64,000 nt of DNA from Centroberyx gerrardi. Its lineage: Eukaryota; Chordata; Actinopteri; Beryciformes; Berycidae. Positions 44,401 to 54,310 of the stretch are shown here, piece after piece. Below the pieces are notes generated by a model that worked only from the letters and a program-made list of their open reading frames with translations, searched no databases and was not told the origin of the DNA. The stretch's first letter is position 1; each line of letters starts with the position of its first letter. The stretch covers positions 10,960,905 through 11,024,904 of the forward strand of contig NC_136019.1 in the NCBI RefSeq assembly GCF_048128805.1, in the 5' to 3' direction. The translations under genes and the position numbers were made by a program.

Positions 44401-46522
44401 GCATCAGTTGTGGCATTGATAACCGATGTCTGTAAGTTGAACTGGACTTAGACTTATAAATTCTCTATCCTGTTTCTGAGCTTTGAACAGAATTTGCCCA
44501 TCTACTTCTCTACAGTTCCTCCATCCTTCGAGGCAGTCTGCTCTGAGAAAGGCATCAGCTTCAAGCGGGACCACCAGCCTTATGACTACCTGTGGCAGGT
44601 CTACATCGGCCCTGAACCGCTGACAGCAGAGCTGGCAGCTGAGAAGGGTTACACCATGCACAACGACAGCCAGAGTCTGCTCCTGTATGTGCCGCTCTTT
44701 ACAGATGGCTACACCTACAAGGTACAATGACAAATTAGTTTACTTGTGTTCTGTAAGGCACTCTGGGATAACCCTGTAAATGGACTGTCTGTCATTAGTA
44801 CAATGACTAAGCCATATCTGCCTTGTTTTTGTAGGACATTGGTTTGAAGACCTTCTTTGGCACCTTCAATATCCTCGTCCACGATCCCAAGACCTTGGAG
44901 GTCCAGGGTTCTTCTGTCAAAACATGTCCCTTCACAACTGCTGAACTCATTGGTAAGAACTAGGGATGCACCGATGCCACTTTGTCAATGCCGATACGAT
45001 TACGAGTATGTAAGTTTAAGTATCAGCCGATACTGAGTTCCAATCCATTACTTTTACTTAACAGTGCAGGCCTACTTCCTTAGTTTGGGGTCAATGGACA
45101 AAATTATTGAGATAAAATCCTTGTTTTTCCCACTGTTTGAGAAATACAGGCTTCTATGTGCCACGAATGCATAAAATCAAGACGGTTTGCTTTTATTTCT
45201 TACATGTTACTCATGGCTTTCGGTATCAGATTTTAGTCTTGGGTAAAATCTCCGATACCGATATTCCATTTTCGCCTGGCATCAGTGCATCCCTAGTAAG
45301 AACGTCCTAGGTTTTCACTGTAGGCACTTCTCTTGACATGTAGGTTTATAAATGTAACCCTTCTGTCTTCAGTGTGTTCAACTGATGGGAAGGTGGCGGT
45401 GGTGGTTGATGTGTCCATGGCCATCCCCAGTGGAGGGATCCCTGCTAGAACATCCCTCCAGGACAGACACTGTGGACCCAAAGAGGCAGACAACACCAGG
45501 GTTCGCTTCTCTTTCGCATTGAACTCTTGTGGAACCAGAGTTAAGGTACTTCAACTTATTGGACTACTCCAAAGTTACTGAAACGGATGGTATGAAACTG
45601 GGCGATTGCTTCAATTGGATAGTCATGATGGATCTGAATGTCTGGGTGACACATTTGTTGCATTGCACTCATTGTCATAGATCTGTCACGTCTAATGCCT
45701 TGTTGGCCTTCCTCAGCTTGGCAAAGATTATGTCACCTATGAAAATGAGATCCTCTTCAACCAGAAGCACCTCACTGTGAAAAAGCCACTTGTTGCCAGG
45801 GATGCTACTGAAAAGTGTGTACCGACTTTTTTGTTTTTTGGGGTCTTTAAAATCCAACTACCCATATATTGCAACATTTCTCCTTGAGGTCCATAAAGTT
45901 TTCCCTCTTCACCTACAGGGTGACATTTAAGTGCACCTATTCTCTGGCTGGGCTCCATCGCCTCTTCTCAGTGCACAGGTTTGACTCCGACACACCTGGT
46001 GTCGGACGCATCATGCGTGAGAAGATCCCCATGGAAGGTAGGTTGCTGTCTTGTTGCACCACATGACCAGTTTTCCTACTCACTGAATGTTGAGTATCTC
46101 TATTTCTGTACCATAGGTATACAACAGCAAACTCAAGTTCTCACCATCAACCAGAAACTCCAGTATCCCACCATCAGGCCGATGACATCACTTCAAACGG
46201 TGTCCACTACCAGAAGACCCTTCAACAAGCTGCCTGCCTACCAGCCCCCTGCTCAAACAGTGTCAGTGTCCACTACCAGAAGACCCTCCAACAAGCTGCC
46301 TGCCTCCCACCCCCCTGCTCAGTACATCAGAGTGTTCAGCTTTCTAAAGAACTTCACCGATCTGTCTAAAAAAGGTGAGGAACACTCTTAACCAAATTGG
46401 TATGGAAATATGTGATGTCTGAACATGAATGTTCTCTCTTCACAGGAGCCAAAGGAACTTTACAAGTTAAAGGGAATGACAAAGGAACTTCACAAGTTAA
46501 AGGGAATGCCACAGTCATTTAA
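41422..46522 (+). CDS. zpax: ZPAX-type egg-coat glycoprotein, anchorless paralogue
   Basis: Nineteen exons (41422-41444, 41537-41592, 41667-41756, 41831-41958, 42041-42184, 42266-42337, 42444-42614, 42945-43041, 43122-43342, 43751-43904, 43980-44188, 44314-44431, 44516-44721, 44835-44952, 45373-45545, 45717-45814, 45919-46037, 46117-46374, 46446-46522) join in frame to about 843 residues. MAFGLWLG plus SLLLSVWSTAKCAG forms a signal peptide. The N-terminal part aligns exon by exon with the neighbouring gene (shared lengths 90, 144, 97, 154, 118 and 98). The ZP-N-like module (about 603-705) keeps VCSTDG, RHCGP, LNSCGT and FKCTY; no ZP-C part follows. The tail has two 22-residue repeats (VSTTRRPxNKLPA) and two 10-residue repeats, with no furin site or membrane anchor. 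It is probably a secreted egg-envelope protein of ovary or liver origin. Confidence 0.82.
44961..45295. mobile_element. hAT-type MITE at a ZPAX splice donor
   Basis: The inverted ends are TAGGGATGCACCGATGCCA on the left and its complement with one mismatch on the right. An identical 8-bp duplication, gtaagaac, flanks it at 44953-44960 and 45296-45303. An 8-bp duplication is diagnostic of hAT. It is 335 bp and non-coding. The left duplicate is the splice donor of the exon ending at 44952. Confidence 0.9.
46200..46510 (+). repeat. Coding tandem repeats in the second ZPAX tail
   Basis: A 66-bp unit starting gtgtccactaccagaagacc occurs at 46200 and 46266 in the penultimate exon. A 30-bp unit starting aaaggaact occurs at 46451 and 46481 in the last exon. 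Both lengths are multiples of three, so the frame is kept. Confidence 0.85.
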
Positions 46523-46552
46523 AGGAAAACGAATATGAAATTTTAAGATTGT

Positions 46553-46574
46553 AATAAAATGTTGTTCTAATAAA
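46553..46574 (+). terminator. Polyadenylation signals of the second ZPAX gene
   Basis: Two AATAAA hexamers (46553-46558 and 46569-46574) lie 31 and 47 bp past the stop codon, giving a very short 3' untranslated region. Confidence 0.7.
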
Positions 46575-47119
46575 TATTTCCTTACAATGCTGTGTCATTC
46601 AAGTATTTCAACACTACATTTAAATATGGCCTAGGTTGTAAGTACAAAGGAAATGGGAGTCAGCAGGGGACTTGTTGGCAACTAGCTTTGGGTTGTGGTT
46701 ACAAGTTAAGTGTTAGCTTTCAAAGAACTTGTAGGCTACTGTGACGGGAAAGACTGGTAACTTGTACAACTAATTGGCTTCAAATGCCAACAGGTCACTG
46801 CATCTTACAAATTCCACAGCAACAGCTTGCCCTGTGGGTTTGAGACCCCATACCTCTGTTCAACTGCTTTTAGACTGGCTGTCAGGCTTGTACCATAATT
46901 TACAAACCCCAACAACTCAATCTTTTGCTTGTCAGGAACTTTATGCAGTTCAAGAACTAAGGAACAAATTCACCTGATGTGGCTTGTCAACTGCAACAAG
47001 CAGTTGGACATACAAGGCTGCTTGGAAATGTGGCTAAATAACTTTGGACCCAAATGTATTGTGCACTTCAAATGCTCTTGCCATAAACAATACCTTTCGG
47101 GGTCGAACATGGGGTCGAG

Positions 47120-47284
47120 GGTTAATGCTGCCGTCAAATGGGGTCGTGTTTACCGAGTTCATGAGAAGAGTCCATATGAACGCCCCCCTCCTGTGGTATT
47201 CACGACTTCGGAAGTGGGAAATTTTATGAAAGCTCCGAGTTCACGAGTCGTGACCACGAGTTCCATTTGAAGGCAGCATAACTC
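47120..47284. mobile_element. Short MITE with inverted ends
   Basis: The left end gttaatgctgccgtcaaatg is mirrored by catttgaaggcagcataac on the right. It is about 165 bp, GTCGTG/CACGA-rich inside. I could not define a target duplication with confidence. Confidence 0.5.
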
Positions 47285-47389
47285 AAAGCTAATATGGAAG
47301 TTATACTACAGGACGCATTGAATTTAACGTGACAGGGATTATATTCACATAAACAACTAGAAGGGCACTCGGAGAGCGCAAGGCCAATA

Positions 47390-47570
47390 GTCCAGTCTGC
47401 TATGATGTGCAAATTTCGTGAGCCGGATGCGCTCCAAAATTTAATGGGTTCTTCCTTGGCCCATGCTGCACCCTTCCACGAAGTTTCATGAAAACCGGCC
47501 CAGTCTTTTTTCCGTAATGTTGCTGACAGACAAATGGCACCGAAAACATAACCTCCTTGGCGGAGGTAAT
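47390..47570. repeat. Dispersed repeat fragment
   Basis: It carries ttccacgaagtttcatgaaa, gttgctgacagacaaa and, at the end, acctccttggcggaggtaat. I recall these phrases from an interspersed teleost repeat. The class is uncertain. Confidence 0.4.
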
Positions 47571-47771
47571 AATTATATTGGATTAGTCAATGGAAAATAA
47601 ACGTGGATCTCATGGATTAAGGCAGCCAGCAGGGGGCGCTAGCGGTCACTTTCACTCGCGACAAGGTAAAGCCTGTGCACTGTGCACGGCAACACTGCTG
47701 CTGCATGTAACCTTTTGCGCTCAAACGTGCAGATTTCACTATTTCTTGGCACTGCAAAGACAAAGATAAAC

Positions 47772-50700
47772 ATGAATGACCAGCAGGAAAGTTTTGCCGT
47801 GAGTTTTTCTGTCACTTCAAAATTAAACACTTTTTTTTACTTGACAGGAAAGTAGTCCATGGGCCAGACCAGATATCGGTACCATCTGAGGGGGCAAAAC
47901 CTTACCTATAGTAAATTGTTTATAGGGTCAATATAAGTAAATTAATATATGATAGCCTTTCCACAGGAGCAGCTTTTCATATTTATTGGACATTTTGTTA
48001 TTTTCCCCTATTAGTGCCTGTAGGAGATTTTGTTGTTTTTGCTATTCTTGTTTTCTTTCCCCCTAATATAAATTATTTCTAAATAAATTATGTACTTGAA
48101 AATATACAGTATATTTAATAGAAGCCGACTCCACTTTTGAAATAAAAAATGTTAATAAATTGTTTATGTCCAGGTTTCCCAGATTCCATCTCTGTAGCAT
48201 CTCTGTAGCACGTGAGTTGCGTGTTCAGTGAGTGAGTCTAGTGGCTGGTGACTGGTGACTGCTAGGACCATAGGCTAGTCTGTGACAGATGCCTTGCCCT
48301 TGTAAGTAATTTTGTTCAAAGTACTTCAAACAAAGATAAAGTCTACCCATCAACAGAATAAAAGGTTTAAACATGTAACCAGACTGTGTTTACCGCCTCA
48401 AGTGAATTAACTTTAACTAACCATATTTAGAGGTAACGTTAGCTAGCTAGCTAATTTTCTTTAGCAATTTTCTTTCCCGCCACTTTACACTACAGTGGCT
48501 ATACTCAGGTCCTCAACAATATACAGCGTCGTAATCTGAGCTCTGCTCCCAAAATTTCTTCAGCGATCAAGCAGTCAAGAAGAAGAAGATGAAGAAGTCA
48601 TCTCACCGCGCCGGAGGAGCTGTCCACTTGTGTAGCACCTGCTGGACCGGCTACATCCTGCCGTCGGACCTCCACCCCCGCTGCGAGACTTGCCTGGGCG
48701 CCGTTCACGCCAGGTTAGCGTTGACTCCGCAGGCCTCCTGCCAATTCTGTGCTCGACTGCCTGTAGAGGAACTGCAGCGGCGGGCGGACGCCTTCACGGC
48801 ACTCCAGGTGGAGGCGACGGTAGCTGGGCTGACCGCGGCACCGTCTCTCCGGATGACGAGCTGGACAAGATCCTCTGCGGCAACGACTTCCCGAATATTC
48901 CGGAGGAAATCCTCGATGGCGGGCACGAGTCAGCCGGCTCGGCTCCCTCCATCTCGGGCTCTCCTCCCGATTCTCCCGTCTCCCTGTCGGGAGACCTGGA
49001 GCCTGATCTTGAGGGCGGGGCCCCGCAATTGCGGCTTTCCCCTTCCCCACCGCGGCAAGGAGCTCCGCTGCTGTGGTCCTCTCCTTCTCCGCTCCAATCT
49101 GCCAGCCACATGCCGGCCGCCAAAGGACTTCTCCTGGACTTGCCGGATATCATTAAGCAGGGGGGCATAGCGATGCCAGCAGAGCAACCTGCACCAGCTC
49201 ACGGCCTCTTAGGCGGGGATGTGTACGTCCAGGAGCCGCCGGTCAAACGCCCTCCGCTTTGGCTCTCCTTTATGTTTCCCCCAGTTCCCGCCTCATAGCG
49301 CGCGTTCAGGAGGAGAACCCAGCGGTTATTCTGGTGGCACCAGAACGCACGAGCGTGTCTTGGTTCCCAACCATGGTGCAGCTGCTGGCGGGGAAACCGT
49401 GGCAGCTCCCATGACGCAGAGACGCACTGTCACAGCTGGACGGTGTGATTCTCCACCTCCTGGTAATAGGCCAACAACTGTGGGCCTGGCCGCTGAACCC
49501 GAGCGCTTGGAAAGGTTAGGTTTGCCCCCTGCGGTGGTGCGCACTATCCAAGGTGCGAGAGCCCATTCTACTACAGCGTCTTACGCGGGTAGATGGTCTG
49601 CTTTTCAGCGCTGGTGTGTGGAGAGAGGCTCAGATCCCACGTTGTGTCCTCTGCCTCTCGTGTTATCCTACCTTCAGATTTGGCTCCATCTACAATCAAA
49701 GCGTATGCTGCAGCCATTCATCCTGCCACGAGGGCTATGGAGAGAGATCAGTTTTCGCGCATCCCTTGGTGAAGTGCTTTTTAAAGGGAGTCAGACGACA
49801 GAAACCTGTCGTACGCTCTCTAGCTCCGCAGTGGGATTTACCTCTGGTGTTGCGCGCTCTGGGGGGTCCCCCTTTCGAGCCAATAGCCCAAATCTCTCTC
49901 AAGATGCTATCCCTGAAAACAGTGCTCCTCCTAGCCCTGACGTCGGCTAAGAGAGTGAGTGACTTATGCGCGCTGTCGGTCTCGCTGTCCTGCCTTTCTA
50001 TTAGAGAAATTAGACACCTAAAGTCCTAACAAACTCCTTTCGGTCGAGAATTATTTCCCTCGAGGGGTTCTTCCCCCCGCCTCACAGAAATGAGGCAGAG
50101 GAAGCGTCTCACCGACTCTGCCCAGTGCGCACTTTGTCTCAGTATGTTTTGCGCACAGCAAACATCCGACAGACACAGCAGCTGTTTGTTAATTACAGAG
50201 GGCATTCACAAGGCTCGGCTCTGTCAAAACAGCGTCTGTCGCACTGGCTGTGTGATGCCATCACACAAGCCTACAGTGCGGCGGGAGCCGAGCCACCGCA
50301 GGGCGTCCGGGTGCACTCCACGAGAGCCTTGTCATCATCTACGGCCCTCCTCAGAGGGATGGCGGTGGCAGACATCTGCGCAGCGGCATCTTGGGCTTCT
50401 CCGTGCCTTTTCATCCGTTTCTATCTGCGCGATGTGTCTGAGTCCTCCCTGACTCATTCAGTCTTAAACGTGCTAGACTGCAGATGACGCGTTGTCAGAT
50501 CTGGCGTTTTTACGCACATGCCAAACGGTGCGCCCCCAATCTAATCATCACGGATTAGTGGGCTGCATGAGGGATCATTACGATACGTAATCAACGTCTC
50601 ACATTTTGTAACGGCAGTGTTGTGTGGAGTGAGTGTTCTATCACTCGCCTTTTTTCCACACAAGGTTGACATGAGGTCAACCATGGCACAGCCGGTGTTT

Positions 50701-53700
50701 TCCTGCCTTATTACGCTTCGCATTATAGGGTTGTGAACTGGTGTATGTTACCTGCTTGAGGTCCTTGGTGTCTCAGTGGGCATTGACTACATCAACTTCG
50801 CCCTTAACCCAATAGCGACAGCTCTTAGAGGGCGAAGCCTATACGAAATAGAACGTTAGTTATGTTACCGTAACTCCAGATTCTATGAGTATAGGCGTAG
50901 CCCTCTAAGACTTAGGCCCCCTGCTCCACCGACATTGGCCGAAGAAATTACTGGCTTTTGGGAACAGAGCTCAGGTCCCGACGCTGTATATTCTATAGTT
51001 GAGGACCTGAGTGTAGCCACTGTAGCGTAAAGTGGCGGGAAAGAAAATGTAACCCTCTAACCCTAGTCGTAACACATTTTGAATGCAGCTGTTCATATAC
51101 ACATTAACACATAATGTGTCTCTTTTTGACTGAGACGTGCCAATTTAGTAGACACTATGTAGTATAGTATATCTAGACATGTCTGTTGAACATGTTTCTA
51201 CATGTAATACTAACAGTCAGTAGTCCAGACACACCCCAGGGAGAGGATATAATGAAAGAAAGATGATTTCCAGGGAAGGCACTTTCCCGGTTTTGAACGA
51301 CAGCAGTCCATACTTTAAGAGGGGATAACCACTAATAAGCTGCCAGTCTGCATGGTCTATCATATCAAAACATAATCTAGGGATGTATAGGAATTAAAAA
51401 ATGACAACTAGAATTTGCCCACCCAGATGGTACCGGTACGTTAAATTTTGGGTCTGAGCCCATGGACTAAAGTAGATTCTGTAAGGTGGTGATTATGTAT
51501 CAGTTTAGCATTGGTTGTGGTTGCGTCCCAGAGGCCCAGGCAGGCTGTGGTCCCCCCTCTCTCCAGCAGGACCCTGCACCACCCCTCCTTCCTGCCTCTG
51601 TACATGTCAACAGGAGCAGCTCAGCACCCCATGGACTGTAACTGCCAAACAGGTGAACACTCTTATCCCAAATTTATTTTCATAAATGTTAATGTGACAA
51701 CTAATTATGTCTCTTCCCCAGTCCTTCCCATAATCCCATCCGAGTTCTTCTACACTGACCCCACTATGGGCCGTGGGAGAAGGATCCCCAACATAGTGAG
51801 CGACTTGAGGGTGAGTGTGCACAATGTTGGGGGTTCACAAGCCCAAATGAAGTCCATCAGTTGATTACACTACCCTTCACAATGATTTATAACCCAAAAC
51901 TCATGGTACTTTCTAATGGGTAGCATAAGTTCTTGGATGACAAAATGAACACACTTTTGCAGACTGGAACCTCTTTGTTTTAGAGATATTTAAAGATGAC
52001 CTTCAGGAAACCACCTGGTAATATTTTATTCTACCAAGAATGGATATAAATGCCATTTGGAAATTAACTGGTCAAACCACGGCTGTAGTCAAGACCACCT
52101 TAATTGAGTCCAAGTCAATTCCTAGACCAAGGTCAAGACTGAGACCAGAGCAAACTGAGTCGTATTCAAGACCAAAATAGCCAACAAACCATGTAAATGT
52201 CTTTCCAAATGCTGAAATAATGAGTAAGGAGTTTCTTAAGGATGAACAGAGATCAGTCTAGTAGATCGATCTCCAAATCTACTCTATACTTCTCTACCCT
52301 TCAACATCCAACTAATCAATACATAGGAATTGACAAATCAATGCATTGAAGTTTGAGGACCATTACATACAGTAAAACCCCTTAGATTTTTTGCGGTGCT
52401 GGGGGAAAAAATACATGATAGAAAAAATGAGTCAAAATAGGCATAAGACAGAGACAAGTCTGGGACATCAAAAGACTTTTCGAGACCAGACTCAAGACTG
52501 AGACCTGACTGAAGTAAAGTCCTGCTTCAAATGCTGTGTGACAAAACCACTTAGACTCGACTCAGTATGACACCACACAGTATTCAAATTCAGTCTGAAA
52601 TGTGGCAAAATGTAGCCTCCTCCTCTGCAGTGAAAGAGAAAGGGCCGAGCCAGTGTTTACCTCAGTATCATTTCAAATCATGAAGCACATGAGACGTAAT
52701 GCCTCTGTCAAAAGTTTATCCAGATTACCACAGATTAGGAGAATGTAATGAGCGCAGGTTGGGGGGTGACGAGGGGGGTCCCCACACTGTTTCCCGGGGG
52801 CAGCCTGGCCTCGGTGCCCTTCGGGTGGGGGTAGAGCTTATGGAGGGGCTCAGACAGACTGGGTCATTTAATAAGATTGGCTCTGTTCTGTCAGACAGAG
52901 CTAAGACCCCGACTAGGGGATTGGGAGGAAATTGAGACCAAGGGCAAAGCAGGAGACGGTGTGTTTTTGTCTCTGAATGTGAACGGAGGTGAGAGTCAGG
53001 GCACTTGGCTCCACTGTTACATGGCACTCTTTTAATTTTAGGGAAATCATGATGAAAGCATGATGGGAAACCACTGATGATTGAAGTTATCAGCACAACA
53101 CGAGAAAGCAGGGAAGGGGGAGGTTGCAAGAAAATCTATATTAGAAATGAATGGAAATTGTGCCTAAAATAACATGAAAAATGGCATCGCTGCATGTAAA
53201 CAGTGCAAAGTGGAGTAGTTTGAGCTTGTTGTTTCATTGTGGCTGGGATATAATTGACAGGTGTAATGAGTTTTTAAAGCTGCACTAGGCAGGAATTTTA
53301 CATAAACATACACCAGCTTTATCAGCCTAAATCACAAATAGGGGTTGCAATAGAGAAAAGCATCCCGCCCCCTCTAACTGAGAGTAGATTTGCCCTATTT
53401 GCCCAAATGAAATTCTGGTGTCAGATATGGACACTTCTCCGCCCACAAGAAGTGACGAGTCCAGTGTTTTTCTGGTCCATACCACCCCTCTCCCATCTCT
53501 CCCCTCTGCCCTTATCAGGTTTTTGAGTGCTTCCACCTCAACACCCCGCCGCCAATTATGTCCGCCTGCCCCGCCCCACCAAACCGACCGGACCCATTCA
53601 GATCTGGGCCGCACCCCACCCAGGAACTGGGCAGCCCCACCTGGAGAATGCAACCCGTCCTCCCGTCCAGCCGGTTCGTTCTCCAGCTTACCCAGGAGGA

Positions 53701-54310
53701 AGACCAGGCTGTTACCAGCCTCCTGAAACTGCACCACCAACAGCCTATACAAAGACATGGCGACGGGGCCTTTGTTGCTCCCCAAAATGACCCGTCCGGT
53801 GGCGTCAAGTCACTGCCGGACGACGTGGACATGGACCTCAGCCCGTCCCTCAGTCACCTTGCAACCATGGACCCCGCTTTAACTGAGGAAACAGACGAGC
53901 TCTTCCATAGTGATGTGCAGTATCCGTGGGCGGCCATGTTGGGGAGTCAGTTGCATCAGGGAAGACTTTGGTCAGATGTGGAGCTTGAGGCAGCAAAGAC
54001 CCCCTTGACTCGCTTAAGCCTGTTGGAGGAAGACAGGCTCTGGAGCTGGAACCAGCACGGACCAGCAGTAACACTTCCTGATCATCTGCCGTACGCGCTT
54101 CAAGAGGGTTCGTCAGTAAGCGCTGGTGATGTTCATCCTCTGGCATCATCTCTACCAGCATCTTCGCCGCCGCCGCCTTCACTGTCCTCAGACTCGGAGG
54201 TGGAGAGCGGGCCGAGCGTCTTTGGAGATTTGTTAGGAGCGAGGGAAGGGACGCTGTCAGAGGCTGAGGGGGCCGCTGTGCACACACTGCTGAGCCTCGG
54301 AGACATGTGA
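47772..54310 (+). CDS. Unrecognised four-exon gene, acidic proline-rich protein
   Basis: Exons 47772-47798 (tentative), 51532-51652, 51722-51810 and 53519-54310 join in frame to 342 residues. I do not recognise the family. The tentative first exon encodes MNDQQESFA and ends at a strong donor, gcc|gtgagt. The next exons encode VVPPLSSRTLHHPSFLPLYM, DCNCQT and IPSEFFYTDPTMGRGRRIP, which look conserved-type rather than random. The last exon is Pro/Ser/Asp-rich with three related helical motifs: LTQEEDQAVTSLLKL, WSDVELEAAKTPLTRL and LSEAEGAAVHTLLSL. No signal peptide, membrane span or zinc finger is visible, so a nuclear or cytoplasmic regulator is the likeliest guess. AATAAA at 54621 fits as its end. 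The 3.7-kb first intron carries a retrotransposon. The reading of exons 2 to 4 is firm; exon 1 is less so. Confidence 0.6.
48589..49298 (+). pseudogene. DIRS-type gag-like frame, frameshifted
   Basis: The first part encodes MKKSSHRAGG followed by CSTCWTGYILPSDLH, CETCLGAVHARL and CQFCARLPVEEL. These spaced CxxC/H groups are typical of the first frame of fish DIRS elements. After about 48840 the sense continues in another frame (DDELDKILCGNDFPNIPEEI), so at least one frameshift is present. Confidence 0.65.
49322..50487 (+). pseudogene. DIRS-type RT/RNase H remnant and tyrosine recombinase, broken
   Basis: The start encodes VILVAPERTSVSWFPTMVQL, then a TGA stop before RRDALSQLDG; this is the usual end of the DIRS reverse-transcriptase/RNase H region. 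The recombinase follows in three frames. Its parts are GARAHSTTASYAGRWSAFQR (N-terminal), LLALTSAKRVSDLCALS (first catalytic Arg) and HSTRALSSS (H-x-x-R) with RFYLRD (the nucleophile Tyr). The catalytic residues survive, but stop codons and frameshifts rule out one intact protein. Confidence 0.75.
50823..50910. repeat. Hairpin inside the right end of the DIRS-like element
   Basis: A 22-bp left arm starting tcttagagggc and ending cctatac pairs with the right arm, gtataggcgtagccctctaag, with two mismatches. The intervening 44 bp contain gttatgttaccgtaac. Confidence 0.75.
52080..52570. repeat. Degenerate 'caagacc' simple repeat region
   Basis: Many diverged copies of aagacc, gagacc and agtc-type words occur in two clusters in an intron of the unrecognised gene. 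No unit length is constant. Confidence 0.4.
53278..53470. mobile_element. Truncated TTAA-type MITE next to the last exon
   Basis: Preceded by TTAA (53274-53277), it begins agctgcactaggcagg. It matches the element at 9860 through phrases such as ttatcagcctaaatcac, agagaaaagcat and gcccaa-tgaaattctgg, up to gtccag. The right half cannot be followed. The exon starting at 53519 begins about 50 bp further on. Confidence 0.65.

Larger units (their letters stand above)
46575..47771. other. Gap between the second ZPAX gene and the unrecognised gene
   Basis: No coding exon is seen. It contains an inverted-repeat MITE (47120-47284) and a probable retroelement tail (47390-47570). The final part, from about 47640, is likely promoter and leader of the next gene. 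Confidence 0.45.
48467..51048 (+). mobile_element. Decayed DIRS-like retrotransposon, internally deleted
   Basis: Long terminal inverted repeats bound the element. The left (48467-48555) starts attttctttcccgcc and runs through acagcgtc and gagctctg; the right (50941-51048) is its complement with small indels. Between them are a gag-like frame with CxxC pairs, a short remnant of the reverse-transcriptase/RNase H end, and a tyrosine recombinase. Most of the reverse transcriptase is missing and the frames are broken, so this copy is not autonomous. A hairpin lies at 50823-50910 near the right end, as in DIRS-type elements with internal complementary regions. It sits in the first intron of the unrecognised gene, in the same orientation. 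Confidence 0.82.
47851..51475. repeat. Outer imperfect inverted repeat around the DIRS-like element
   Basis: The left block (47851-47899: agtagtccatgggc, cagacc, ggtaccatctg, gggcaaa) is matched in reverse complement by the right block (51414-51475), with small gaps. The retrotransposon at 48467-51048 lies between them. They could be the ends of an older element or two opposite repeat copies. Confidence 0.5.

Noticed and set aside
48589-50487. Reading the long open frames here as host genes
   Set aside because: Inverted termini, gag-type CxxC groups and tyrosine-recombinase motifs show a decayed retrotransposon.
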